From Mytilisepta virgata (lineage: Eukaryota; Mollusca; Bivalvia; Mytilida; Mytilidae): 64,000 nt of DNA. The position numbers were made by a program, and so were the translations under genes. The DNA lies in NCBI GenBank assembly GCA_028015205.1, contig CM051516.1:28262593-28326592 (forward strand). Direction: 5' to 3'. A model generated the notes under the pieces. It saw nothing but the letters and a program-made list of their open reading frames with translations, made no database searches and was not told the DNA's origin. Of the stretch, positions 33,006 through 43,049 are shown piece by piece; position 1 is the first letter of the stretch, and every line of letters starts with the position of its first letter.

Positions 33006-33291
33006 TGTTCTGGAACGGTTGTATGAGAAGAACAAGAAGAATTCAGGACGAAGGGGAGACGTAATAAAATTGGAGTATGATTAAATGGTAATAATGATTG
33101 ACAACAGATAAAATCAAATTATTCTTTCATTAATCTGAATGAATTGATTTATTTTATAACAATTATGATTAGTGCAATTTACCGCCCGAAATGATTAATA
33201 AAACCATTGCAACCATAATCAAAGTTAAGTTTACCAAATTACAAGAATTTGCAATTCTTTTGGAAGTTTATCTTTTGGATTTGTTTTATTT

Positions 33292-33504
33292 TTGGTCCGT
33301 TTAATTTTGGCGGATTTGCAACAGGCGCCAAATAAACCAAAATATAACTACAGCCAAAATATCCCAACTTACGGTATGTGGATACCGATCCAACAGATGT
33401 TTCGAATTAGTGATCATACAGAGAATATACAAGATACGAACGAGGAATCAACCGACGAATTGGAATCAGCCACGGACATCATGGAAGCCGGATTCGGGAA
33501 ATAG
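33292..33504 (+). CDS. Small unrecognised open frame, 70 aa
   Basis: Acidic, with a normal-looking residue mix (QNIPTYGMWIPIQQMFRISD, then a Glu/Asp/Thr-rich tail) and no low complexity. I recognise no domain. It may be one exon of a host gene or part of a mobile element. It lies in the same direction as, and 180 bp from, the next small frame. Confidence 0.2.
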   Translation: MVRLILADLQQAPNKPKYNYSQNIPTYGMWIPIQQMFRISDHTENIQDTNEESTDELESATDIMEAGFGK

Positions 33505-33686
33505 CAGTGACCATGGGTCAAACCTTGGGACGTCATCATTATACATTTCAAGTATATGTATATCAATCGAACTACAAGCAGAAAGTAAACGAAAAAGTCT
33601 AGGACGGGATGGATGACGACAAGGCACGCTTGGCAGCATATACAGACATGTTTAGAATGAGAAAGCATGATGTCTGGCATTAAAAC

Positions 33687-33884
33687 ATGAATAAAGAAAA
33701 AGTTCAAGGCAAACGGCTCATAAATAAACGCTTGAGAGAAGATGACGAGTACGATTCAAAAGAATCCTGGGACCATGCCGTAGAAAAACGAAAATATCTT
33801 TTTACCCGTGTGCTGCACGATTACGATCCACCACCAAAGGAAGACAGCAATGGCTGTGATTTTATTATTAAACTACATTATTAA
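33687..33884 (+). CDS. Small unrecognised open frame, 65 aa, charged
   Basis: Highly charged (about a third Lys, Arg, Asp, Glu), with VEKRKYLFTRVLHDYDPPPK near the centre. No family recognised. Charge and composition differ from the chance frames around it, so it may be a remnant of a real coding sequence. No start signal or splice site could be assigned with confidence. Confidence 0.2.
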   Translation: MNKEKVQGKRLINKRLREDDEYDSKESWDHAVEKRKYLFTRVLHDYDPPPKEDSNGCDFIIKLHY

Positions 33885-33889
33885 AATTC

Positions 33890-35080
33890 TGAGCTGTCAT
33901 AATGCAAGTTATACAGTTCACTCATAAGTAGTTGAGCTTTTGAAATGTATGGATATAATCATTTAACCCATTGCACTCGGGACACATTTATTTGGAGGAA
34001 TACAAATGTACAGATTTTAAAACTGTAAACTTTGTGTAACAAGGGTTCCTTAATGGTCAGTTTTTCTTTTAAAAAATGCAAAATTATATATGATGTGCAC
34101 AGTAATGTTTTTTTTTTCTGCTAATGAGAAAGCTGAACATTAAGAGAAAAGAAAAATTCAAATAGGCTTGAAAAAGTTTTGTTATCATGATAGGTGTGAT
34201 CAATTTTGTCCTGTCTACTATGCATGTTTGTTTGCTGCTATATTTTGTTTAAAATTTTGCTGCTATATCTATACCAGTAAACAATTCAGATTTTATTCTT
34301 CATTCAAAATTGATCAGCTTACAGTACCATTTCTGGCCTAACCACCCAGCATGTACATCATAACAAAAATTGTACTGGAGTTCTAAATAAAACTTAGTCT
34401 GATCTTGCTTGCTAATTCAATTAATATATTTTAACAAAGTTAACCTACTGATATTTATTTTTTCCAGTAAGTATCATAAAGAAAAGTATATTGTACCATA
34501 TACAAAGGATTTGTGAGTAAAAATATTGATAAAAGACACATCTTGAATATTACTATATTTCTTGAAAATTGCTATTTTATAGTGCTTGATTCGGGGTAAA
34601 AAATTGAAGTTCATTTTAATTGTAATATACAGCCATCAAGTCATTTTATAGTTTTGAGCAATTTTTGATTTCTCTTGCAAATTGAAACAGGTGGAATAAT
34701 TAGGTAAATTTCTCTTTACATGAGAATAAACAAAAAAATTTTGGTGATTTTTATTTGGTATTATAGTTTTTGCTTTTTTTTGTATTTCTTTGAGAAAAAT
34801 GGAAAACGTGAGGAAAATCTTTCATGATCAATACTATTTCTTGGTACCTGGATTAGATCAGGATCAATCATTTACTGGCTGCAGATCATCTAAGTTAATC
34901 TTAGTTTTGATGTCTGCTCTGAAAAGGGTAATTACTGAAGCAAAACCATAAGCGGTTTGCTTTTCATGTGGGAAAATACTGTACGGGAAGTTTGTTGGAA
35001 GAACTATCCGGAATATCTTTGACATGCAAAAAGGCTTATACCACCTTACACAACTCATATGTTATTCCAGATCTTGTGAC
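33890..35080. other. AT-rich intergenic DNA
   Basis: No gene recognised. The minus frame at 34864-35058 has no known domain. Confidence 0.4.
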
Positions 35081-35086
35081 ATATAA

Positions 35087-35520
35087 ATTGACTTCGTGGA
35101 CAGAGCCCGGCTCCTGACAGAAAAGTTGCTCAGACAGGGGTATGTTGATCCTAAGTTGGAGTCATCCTTATTAAAGTTTTATGGACGTCATCATGACTTG
35201 GTTGACAGGTATGAAAAAAACCGTTTTCCAAATGAAAGTGGACCTGTTCCATTGACGTTATGCCTTCCTCATACCGGATTTGACTTGGGCATCATGGCCG
35301 GTGTCCTCCAGGAAGCAGAGACTGCTTACTCTTCCGGAGTACCTGAATCTATCCCCGGTTTTTTTGGTGGGGTCCATGTTGTTCATATGTTTTTAGTTTT
35401 TAAATGTAGTGCATGTATTGTTTTGGTCTTGTCTTCGTTGTTCTCTGGAGTTTATCAGTTGTTTCGATTTTTCCTTCCATCGAATATCCCTTTCTTGACT
35501 TTACTTACAGTCATGTGAAG
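35087..35520 (+). pseudogene. Reverse-transcriptase C-terminal relic and 3' end
   Basis: The first 60 codons read DRARLLTEKLLRQGYVD and LLKFYGRHHDLVDRYE, the segment following YISQLIRY in the RT family also seen at 12.1 and 45.4 kb. From 35330 the frame passes into the element's 3' untranslated segment ('ggagtacctgaatctatcccc', 'ggtggggtcc'). The RT core is absent, so this is a 5'-truncated copy as left by target-primed insertion. Confidence 0.75.
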
Positions 35521-36261
35521 ATTCAGAAAAAGTTAACATCTGGTGTTGGATAATTTTCCTGTTGTAGAGAGTGTTCAAACAGAATAACAAAAAAGTAGGA
35601 AATTTGCTTATTTGAGAACTCCGGTGAAATTCCAGATTGTATGAAAACTTTGAACTCTTACCATGAATGTAGGAAGTTTGCCATTGGGTCTTTGTTCTGT
35701 TTAAGTTTTAAACCTCCTGGATATACTTATTTACACAACGTTGGAGATATTTGGTTTAATAAGGACCAAAGTATATACTAGTCAACAAAAGTAACGTTAC
35801 ACGAGTTTGGAACCAAATATCTTGGTAATGCCTTAACAAAAACTTAAATATGAGGGCAACAGTGGTTTCCTACTTCATTTCTTGATCTAATGCGTCTCAT
35901 TTTTAAATTTGGAGAACACTTGAAATGGTGAAAATTGGAAATTTCCAAAAAGAGGGTTAAGTTAAATTTGCGGAAAAATCGAGAAGAAAATCGACACACA
36001 CTTTGTGAAATGAAAATCAAGTCGCTGAAATCAGTAGAAAGAATTCAAATCTTTTGTCACACAGACAGTAATATTCACAATATGTAAAATACTCATATTT
36101 TATTTTTGGGTTGAAAAATGTTATTTTTGAAATCTCAAAAAGTGGAATTTTGTATTTCAAACTATTGCAAGTTTCCATGATTTTGACGAGAATACAATCT
36201 ACCATGAAAATCCGACGTGTGGGTCTATTTTTCTGCTTAGTACAGCTATTTGAAATTATGA
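35521..36261. other. AT-rich DNA before the LTR element
   Basis: Overlapping frames on both strands at 36017-36310 show no domain. No repeat recognised. Confidence 0.4.
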
Positions 36262-36265
36262 ATAT

Positions 36266-36897
36266 TGTTACGGCCGAAATCACCTTTAAAATGTAGCCAA
36301 CAAAAGACACAAATCAATAATAAAATTTAACAAGATTTATTATATATACAAAGTTTACAAAAATATTACAAAAAAAAACTAAAATGTCAACTTAACTGTT
36401 CAAAATCCTGTTTTTTCTTGATCCGGAATTCTGGTCACTGTTGCCTGAATCCAAACGGAATATTATATCCAATCAGTCACAATCTAGTTTGATGTAATGA
36501 AAATAACAGTCTGTCAAGTACGATGTATGAAACGTAAATAAATCCAACAGCTGAGAACACAAGAATGTCTATGTACGGTCCAATATGCTATGCTCTGCAA
36601 GTTTAACGTTCGTGTCCATATATATACTGTAGAACGGAAACTTCTGGAATACGGTAGAAGTTCGAATCACACCATAATTATTACGTAAGTCAAATAGAAA
36701 GTTCTAGTTATTCCATCAGTATCCATTATTGTTCCAGTGATTTCTAAACTGCGCAGTTATAACATTATTTGGTAAACAACTATAAGTATTATGTAAACAT
36801 AGTATACATGTTATAAGGCTACGCAAAACAAATTAGGCCAAGATAAATAAATGTAATAATTACAATATCATAACAAAATAAATATAATATCATAACA
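36266..36897 (-). repeat. 3' LTR (632 bp)
   Basis: On the minus strand it begins TGTTATGATATTATATTTA and ends GGTGATTTCGGCCGTAACA, the TG...CA borders of an LTR. It matches the LTR at 40517-41149 almost exactly. The reading frame of the polyprotein runs about 26 codons into it before stopping. Confidence 0.95.
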
Positions 36898-39800
36898 CCT
36901 CCCCCCTTAAAAGAAGTTGGAGGGTAACGAGAACTTCGCATGAACAATATATACAAAAATATATAGTATGTATACAGTGTTTTAATAAAATCTAGATAAA
37001 TCATATATCTAATTTCTTGTCTCATACAATCAAGTTTAAGTGGATTGAGCCGGTAAGGAAGTTGCTTAATTGGAGAAGCATCACCTACATCAACATCATG
37101 ACAAACAGCAGTGATTTTATTTGGCACATCTGGAAAAAGATTTTTAAAAGAAAATACCAAAGTTTTCAATTTTTCTCTGCGATCGAAAGTCAGATGTGCA
37201 AGTTTTGAGTCTAGATCTGATACAATTTCAGAATTTTTCAATCTAACAGTTTGTTCCATAGTCTTGGAATCAAAAGATGGTTCAGTTATATCTGGTTGGT
37301 CATGATCGTTCTCATATTTAACCATGGCTAAAGTGGCAACTGGTTTACTCTCACCTTCATTAGTACGCTCAAAATATGGTTTTAACATATTAATGTGACA
37401 CACTCTATTTTGTTTACGCCGACCTGGAGTTTTTACAATATAATTCAAATCATTGATTTTACTGTCAATTGTATAAGGACCACAGTATTTAGCCTGTAAA
37501 GGATGCCCAGGGACTGGCAAAAATACAAGTACCTTATCACCAGGCTCAAAAACTCTGTCCCTGGCATCTTTATCATACCATATTTTCATCTTATTCTGTA
37601 CAGTTTTTAAGTTTTTCTGAGCAATTTGACAAGCAGTATACAATTTTTCTTTAAATCTAGATACATAGTCTAGAAGATTCAAGTCAGTGTGTTCAGTTAG
37701 CCATTTTTCCTTAATCAATTTCAAAGGTCCCCTTACAGTATGACCAAACACTAACTCAAAGGGGCTAAAACCAAGGGATTCTTGAACAGCCTCTCGGACC
37801 GCAAAAAGTAGAAAGTGAACACCATCATCCCAGTCCCTGTCAAATTGAAGACAAAAAGTTTTAATCATGTTCTTCAATGTTTGATGAAAACGTTCTAAGG
37901 CACCTTGAGATTCTGGATGATAAGCACTTGATCTATACTGAGCAATCCCTAACTGGTAAACGACCTGCTGAAATAAACCTGACATAAAATTTGAACCCTG
38001 GTCGGACTGTATAGACTTAGGAAGTCCTACTAATGTGAAAAATTTGATAAGAGCTTTGACAATAGTTGGTGTCTTAATATTCCTTAAGGGAATAGCCTCA
38101 GGAAAGCGAGTGGATGTACACATGATCGTCAGTAAATAAGCGTTTCCAGTCTTGGTCTTTGGTAAAGGTCCAACGCAATCAATAAGCACTCGGCTGAAAG
38201 GTTCTTCAAAGGCTGGAATTGGCAGAAGTGGTGCTGGTGGTATTTTCTGGTTAGGCTTGCCAACAACCTGGCATATATGGCATGATTTGCAGTATTCTGT
38301 GACATCATGTCTAAGTCTGGGCCAGTAGAAATGTTGTAATATCTTAAGGCAAGTCTTCCTTATACCTAAATGTCCAGCCAAGGGGGTGTCATGGGCAAGA
38401 CCAATAATTTCCTGCCTATAGACTTTAGGCACCACCACTTGGTATACCACTCTCCATTCCTCCTCTGGGATAGCATCAGGGGGCCTCCACTTCCTCATCA
38501 AAATGCCGTCTTGATGATAGTAACATTCGGCCACTTTGTCTGCTTCTTCTTGGGGTAGAGCCCTCTTGCCGAGCTGAAGAACCTCAGGGTCTTTATTCTG
38601 TTCTTCCCTAAATGTTCTTTTGTCTAATGAATGGCTGTTCACGTCTGGCCATGGCATAATTACACTTTTGTTAGTACCAGGTGGTCTTATTATGGCCTTT
38701 TTTGAGCTACCGGGACCTTCAATGTCGGCAAAGAAAGAGTCAGAAAGGTCCATATAATCATACTGGCCTTCTTGTAGATCCTCATCTTGTTGTTTTCTTG
38801 CCATTGCCCTAGTAACAACACAAGCTGGATACAGTTCAGCATCATCTTCAGGTGATTTAACATCCACCACCGGTTCACTTGTAACAATTGGTTCAGCAAC
38901 CACTTTGTTCCTAGCTAGATCATTACCTAGCAATAATGAAACACCCTCAACGGGGAGAGTAGGACGAACACCCACAACAACTGGTCCAGTAATTAAATCA
39001 GACTTCAAATAAATACGATGGAGGGGAACATCTATACAACCTAACTCCACACCTCGTAACAAAACGGAGGCACCAGCGGACGTCTCCTCGGACAAAGGTA
39101 ACACACCTTCTAACAACAAAGACTGAGAAGCTCCAGTGTCCCGTAAAATCTTAATAGGCTGAGGAGTAGTATTATTAACAATAGAAACAAACCCATCAGA
39201 CATAAAGGGTTGATAATCCTCCATGTAATCACAAAAACTGGACTTAAAAGCCTGACTCGCAGGACATTCCAACTTATTGGTAACAACGGGTGTCGTACAA
39301 GCACTCGACTTGGGCTTATGATCTCTTTCATTCTTCTTCTGGAGTCTAAAACAATCAGCCATCAGGTGACCATTTTTCTTACAATAAGCACAAGTTAGTG
39401 ACTTCTTCTCAAAAGTATCAAATTTTGGACCAGACATATTATAACTAGACGGACTCTTATTCTGTGCAACAGGCTTACAATCAGTACGCTCAGTGCTTTG
39501 AGTTTTGTAATTTCCGCTAGAAGTATTAAAATTTTGACCTTTGAAACTTCTTTTATGTGAAATGGTATAATTATCGGAAACAACAGCTGCATCTTGCAAT
39601 GTCTCAACAGTTTTGTCATCTAAATGTGTTTTTAAGTCTAAATTAACACACTGCTTGAACTCTTCTAATAACATTAATTGTCTTAATTTATCAAAATTTT
39701 TATCTATTTTCTTTGACGTAAGCCATTTATCAAATAAATCTTCTTTTTCCCTAGCAAATTCAACATAGGTTTGTGTTTCAAACTTTTTATAAGACCTAAA

Positions 39801-40427
39801 TTTCTGTCTATATGCTTCTGGCACTAGTTCATAAGCTTTCAAAACTTCCTGTTTAACAGTGTCATAATCAGAACTTTTTTCTGAAGAAAGTGCTGAGTAA
39901 ATTTCAGCGGCCTTGCCCACAAAAACACTTTGCAACATTGTAGTCCAATAAGGCTTTGGCCATTTCAAATTTTGAGCAATTTTCTCAAATTGTGGAAAAA
40001 ATTTATCCACCGTTTTTTCACAAAATTTCGGAACCAAACGTATATTTTTTGCTGCCTCAAAATGTTCTGATTTTGACTTAATGTTGCTTTCTACTTTAGC
40101 CATTTCTATTTTTATTTTCTCCATCTCTAACCTTTCCCTCATTTCAAGTTCTGCCTGTAATTGTTTTAATTTAAATTCATGTTCTAATTCAAGCTGTTTT
40201 AATTTGAAAGCATCAACTTTTTCGACCTTGAGGTCAAGAGCCTCTTCACCAAAAATTTCTAAATCAACTAAATTGTCTATTACCAAATTTTTTATAATTT
40301 GTTTTCTCATAGATGTTCTAAAATCTATTTTTAGATGTTTAGCAAGCAACACTAATTCTTCTTTCTTTAATTTATCAAACCCTTCCAGGTCTGGCGTTTT
40401 CAAAAATTTACCAGCATCAAATTCCAT
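36819..40427 (-). CDS. Gag-protease-integrase polyprotein with truncated RT
   Basis: 1202 codons, uninterrupted. Residues 10-55 resemble a SAP-like helical domain; 65-118 form a Glu/Lys/Leu coiled coil. Gag capsid lies around 125-290; LVPEAYRQKF at 201-210 resembles the SCAN/capsid region. A CCHC zinc knuckle is at C346-x2-C349-x4-H354-x4-C359. The aspartic protease has DTG at 430-432. Integrase has its HHCC zinc domain (H679, H686, C716, C719) and a D750, D809, E845 catalytic triad with DD35E spacing, followed by a GPY module (983-985). RT begins at about 1105 with DASPIKQLPYRLNPLKL and ends abruptly after YMI (1143); the remaining 59 residues are translated untranslated region, polypurine tract and LTR. 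Start chosen as the first Met after the primer site. Gag and Pol share one frame with no visible frameshift signal. Confidence 0.93.
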   Translation of the reverse strand: MEFDAGKFLKTPDLEGFDKLKKEELVLLAKHLKIDFRTSMRKQIIKNLVIDNLVDLEIFGEEALDLKVEKVDAFKLKQLELEHEFKLKQLQAELEMRERLEMEKIKIEMAKVESNIKSKSEHFEAAKNIRLVPKFCEKTVDKFFPQFEKIAQNLKWPKPYWTTMLQSVFVGKAAEIYSALSSEKSSDYDTVKQEVLKAYELVPEAYRQKFRSYKKFETQTYVEFAREKEDLFDKWLTSKKIDKNFDKLRQLMLLEEFKQCVNLDLKTHLDDKTVETLQDAAVVSDNYTISHKRSFKGQNFNTSSGNYKTQSTERTDCKPVAQNKSPSSYNMSGPKFDTFEKKSLTCAYCKKNGHLMADCFRLQKKNERDHKPKSSACTTPVVTNKLECPASQAFKSSFCDYMEDYQPFMSDGFVSIVNNTTPQPIKILRDTGASQSLLLEGVLPLSEETSAGASVLLRGVELGCIDVPLHRIYLKSDLITGPVVVGVRPTLPVEGVSLLLGNDLARNKVVAEPIVTSEPVVDVKSPEDDAELYPACVVTRAMARKQQDEDLQEGQYDYMDLSDSFFADIEGPGSSKKAIIRPPGTNKSVIMPWPDVNSHSLDKRTFREEQNKDPEVLQLGKRALPQEEADKVAECYYHQDGILMRKWRPPDAIPEEEWRVVYQVVVPKVYRQEIIGLAHDTPLAGHLGIRKTCLKILQHFYWPRLRHDVTEYCKSCHICQVVGKPNQKIPPAPLLPIPAFEEPFSRVLIDCVGPLPKTKTGNAYLLTIMCTSTRFPEAIPLRNIKTPTIVKALIKFFTLVGLPKSIQSDQGSNFMSGLFQQVVYQLGIAQYRSSAYHPESQGALERFHQTLKNMIKTFCLQFDRDWDDGVHFLLFAVREAVQESLGFSPFELVFGHTVRGPLKLIKEKWLTEHTDLNLLDYVSRFKEKLYTACQIAQKNLKTVQNKMKIWYDKDARDRVFEPGDKVLVFLPVPGHPLQAKYCGPYTIDSKINDLNYIVKTPGRRKQNRVCHINMLKPYFERTNEGESKPVATLAMVKYENDHDQPDITEPSFDSKTMEQTVRLKNSEIVSDLDSKLAHLTFDRREKLKTLVFSFKNLFPDVPNKITAVCHDVDVGDASPIKQLPYRLNPLKLDCMRQEIRYMIYLDFIKTLYTYYIFLYILFMRSSRYPPTSFKGGGVMILYLFCYDIVIITFIYLGLICFA
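36898..36913 (-). other. Polypurine tract
   Basis: On the minus strand CTTTTAAGGGGGGAGG abuts the 3' LTR. It is the plus-strand DNA primer site used in reverse transcription. It lies within the reading frame and is translated as SFKGGG. Confidence 0.9.
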
Positions 40428-40493
40428 TTTGTAGAATTTTGTTGGCTAATTCTAATAAAAATACTGAAAAAATTTATTAAGATATTAACGTTC

Positions 40494-40511
40494 TCCCGAG
40501 ACGAGCCCCCA
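40494..40511 (-). other. Primer binding site, tRNA-Pro-like
   Basis: Minus strand TGGGGGCTCGTCTCGGGA lies 5 nt after the 5' LTR. It is complementary to a tRNA 3' end ending CCA. The first 12 bases equal the classic proline-tRNA primer site of gammaretroviruses. Confidence 0.85.
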
Positions 40512-40516
40512 ATTTC

Positions 40517-41149
40517 TGTTACGGCCGAAATCACCTTTAAAATGTAGCCAACAAAAGACACAAATCAATAATAAAATTTAACAAGATTTATTATATATAC
40601 AAAGTTTACAAAAATATTACAAAAAAAAAACTAAAATGTCAAATTAACTGTTCAAAATCCTGTTTTTTCTTGATCCGGAATTCTGGTCACTGTTGCCTGA
40701 ATCCAAACGGAATATTATATCCAATCAGTCACAATCTAGTATGATGTAATGAAAATAACAGTCTGTCAAGTACGATGTATGAAACGTAAATAAATCCAAC
40801 AGCTGAGAACACAAGAATGTCTATGTACGGTCCAATATGCTATGCTCTGCAAGTTTAACGTTCGTGTCCATATATATACTGTAGAACGGAAACTTCTGGA
40901 ATACGGTAGAAGTTCGAATCACACCATAATTATTACGTAAGTCAAATAGAAAGTTCTAGTTATTCCATCAGTATCCATTATTGTTCCAGTGATTTCTAAA
41001 CTGCGCAGTTATAACATTATTTGGTAAACAACTATAAGTATTATGTAAACATAGTATACATGTTATAAGGCTACGCAAAACAAATTAGGCCAAGATAAAT
41101 AAATGTAATAATTACAATATCATAACAAAATAAATATAATATCATAACA
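40517..41149 (-). repeat. 5' LTR (633 bp)
   Basis: Same TG...CA borders as the 3' LTR. It should hold the element's promoter and start of transcription. A duplicate 76-codon frame appears in it because the polyprotein's tail runs into the other LTR. Confidence 0.95.
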
Positions 41150-41204
41150 ATATATGAAAAATGCATTACCCTGTATCGTTTCTTTTGTTTACTAGTATAT
41201 ATAT

Positions 41205-42512
41205 ATAGGCATGGTGGGCATACTGTAGGTACAACAAAATAAAGATTTATAATGGCAACAAATATAGATGTAATAACTCTTAAATGGCTTCGCAGAAACA
41301 ACCCGCTTTACCAATATTGAACAATTGTTGGGACACTTCGAGCTAAAGGAGGACAAATGTCGGTTAAAGAGATAGGAAAGCAGGAAGGTTTAACTTTTCC
41401 ACCTGATAGATTTGTTACTTTGATACAAGAAAATATCAAAGTTGTCCAGATTGGAGATGAAATTTTAGGGGATACAGCAGAAAAAATTGGAATGTCTTAT
41501 TGTGATGAATTTTTAGAGGCTAAATTGTTTCCACACCTATTTCCACATGGGACTGGAACATGGTATGCAAAACCCAAAACCCTTACCATTGGCAATGTTT
41601 GTTGCATGTTGAAAGGAAATGGGCGTATGATAGATTTTTATCTATTTTTACATTTGACAGGAGCATCAAACAGCTACATTTTTGCAAAAAATGCTATGGC
41701 AACAAACCGCAACAGACAAAAACCATTACAAGCCAGCAAAAAAAAAAATTGAATATTCCTACTATAAATATGGTACAATAGTTCCAACAACTTTTCCAGG
41801 TAGAAAATCTTTTAGGACAAAGAAGTGGTTAGATCTCATGGTTATTTTTTTAGAAAAAGGAACAGCAGATATTTTCTTCACATTTACATCAAATGATTCA
41901 TGGGAGGAATTAAAAGATATGAAAATCCAGCATCAATATTACATTCTGTTGAACCAACTGAATATTTTGTCAGCAATTTAGTGTAATGTATTTGGAAAAT
42001 ATAGTGTATTTGGCAATGTAAACAAATCCTGGTATCGTGTTAAGTCACGGAAACAGAGGAGCTCTTCATATTCATGGAATGTTGTGGCTGGATTAAGACG
42101 TTCCATCCGATGCAGTTGTTGCAGAAATGCCAAGGTGACCATAGTCAGAAGTCGGAATTTGAGAGAATTAGTGAAAAAATTTCAAATACATTCATGTCAT
42201 CAAAACAGATGGTTTAGAATCACCAAGGGAAATGTTATATCAAATTGTAAGTATGGATTCCCATATAGTTACCGTTTAAGGGATGGAAATAAGTCAGGAG
42301 TCCGATCTGAATACAAAAGAACTGAAAAGGAGGATGCTGTCCCATATAATCCATATCTGTTGATGGCATGGGTTGGACATGTGAATGTCCTTAAGAGAGC
42401 ACGATCTGACCTTGAACGGTATTTAGTGAACTACATTTTAAAAGTTGAACCTACCTTTGGGTTGCAAGTTGAATATAAAAAAATGACACATATTGTGTAT
42501 ACATGGAAATAA
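41205..42512 (+). pseudogene. Helitron Rep (HUH, two-tyrosine) relic
   Basis: Homology steps through three frames. At 41252 it reads MATNIDVITLKWLRRNNPLY, like the N-terminal part of Helitron proteins. At 41357-41720 come LFPHLFPHGTG-like blocks. At 41760-41930 it reads TFPGRKSFRTKKWLDLM and TADIFFTFTSNDSWEELKD of the Helitron-like N domain. The rolling-circle HUH motif (ALHIHGMLW, His codons at 42067 and 42073) sits in a short open piece, and the two catalytic tyrosines lie in RYLVNYILK (codons 42420 and 42432). No helicase follows. Several frameshifts and stops make it inactive. The LTR element inserted about 50-100 bp upstream. Confidence 0.85.
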
Positions 42513-42720
42513 TTCTGACAAAAAAAGTATCCAGTTAGGATGCGTCTACTGTATTATCACTTTTTCAAATACATGTAGCATGCTTTTGAATATTTCCTTT
42601 TTTTCTATTAAAATCAATCCATAGTTCTTAATTCAGTTGAATATTCTGATGACGAATTTTCTTGCCCACTTCGACTTCAGTTGGTCAAAATAGTTATCTC
42701 AATTGGATGAAAATAACAAT
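42513..42720. other. AT-rich spacer after the Helitron relic
   Basis: No helicase homology and no recognisable Helitron 3' hairpin with CTRR end was found here. Confidence 0.4.
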
Positions 42721-43045
42721 GAATGGATGGATTATTGTTTAAAGTCCAGCGACAACCATTTATTGCATATCAGGACGAGAACATGTTGATATGATCTGAA
42801 TATGAATTCTGCTTTGTTCTAGACCGACAAGCTTTGCCGGATTTTTAACGTGCTAGCTCAGGAGGGTATGTTCGCAGGAATACCATGTCTCCCTAGCTAC
42901 TCGGAGGCATTATACTGACTCCGAGGCGACCAGTCCTTTGTTCTTACCCCCGGCGAAGCAGCAAATACCAGTTTTAATGTCTTTGGTTTGACCCGACCGG
43001 GGATCGAACCCGCGACCTTCCGCACTTGAATGACCAACCGGGCGG
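42721..43045 (-). mobile_element. tRNA-derived SINE, full-length-looking
   Basis: On the minus strand the tRNA-like head (about 42990-43045) has an A-box-like CCCGGTTGGTC and a B box GGGTTCGATCCCC. The body has CTGGTATTTGCTGCTTC and GCACGTTAAAAATCCGGC. The 3' end has GTCGCTGGACTTTAAACAATA and a short CCATCCATTC tail. It aligns along its length with 61808-62150 and, more weakly, with 1540-1775. Confidence 0.85.
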
Positions 43046-43049
43046 TTAA

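Larger units (their letters stand above)
36262..41153 (-). mobile_element. LTR retrotransposon, Gmr1-like Ty3/gypsy, RT/RNase H deleted
   Basis: A complete insertion on the minus strand: ATAT target duplication (36262-36265 and 41150-41153), LTRs at both ends, primer site, polypurine tract and one long ORF. The LTRs differ by about two substitutions and one A in a homopolymer over 632 bp, so the insertion is recent. Integrase lies before the RT remnant, the order described for Gmr1-like elements within Ty3/gypsy. RT is cut after its first conserved block and RNase H is missing, yet the ORF has no other defect. It was probably copied using enzymes of a full-length relative. Confidence 0.92.

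Noticed and set aside
35096..35518. 140-aa host gene
   Set aside because: The first part is an RT tail and the rest is translated 3' untranslated sequence of the same element.
41071..41301. 76-codon minus frame in the 5' LTR
   Set aside because: It is the duplicate of the polyprotein's C-terminal tail created by the repeated LTR and is not a separate gene.
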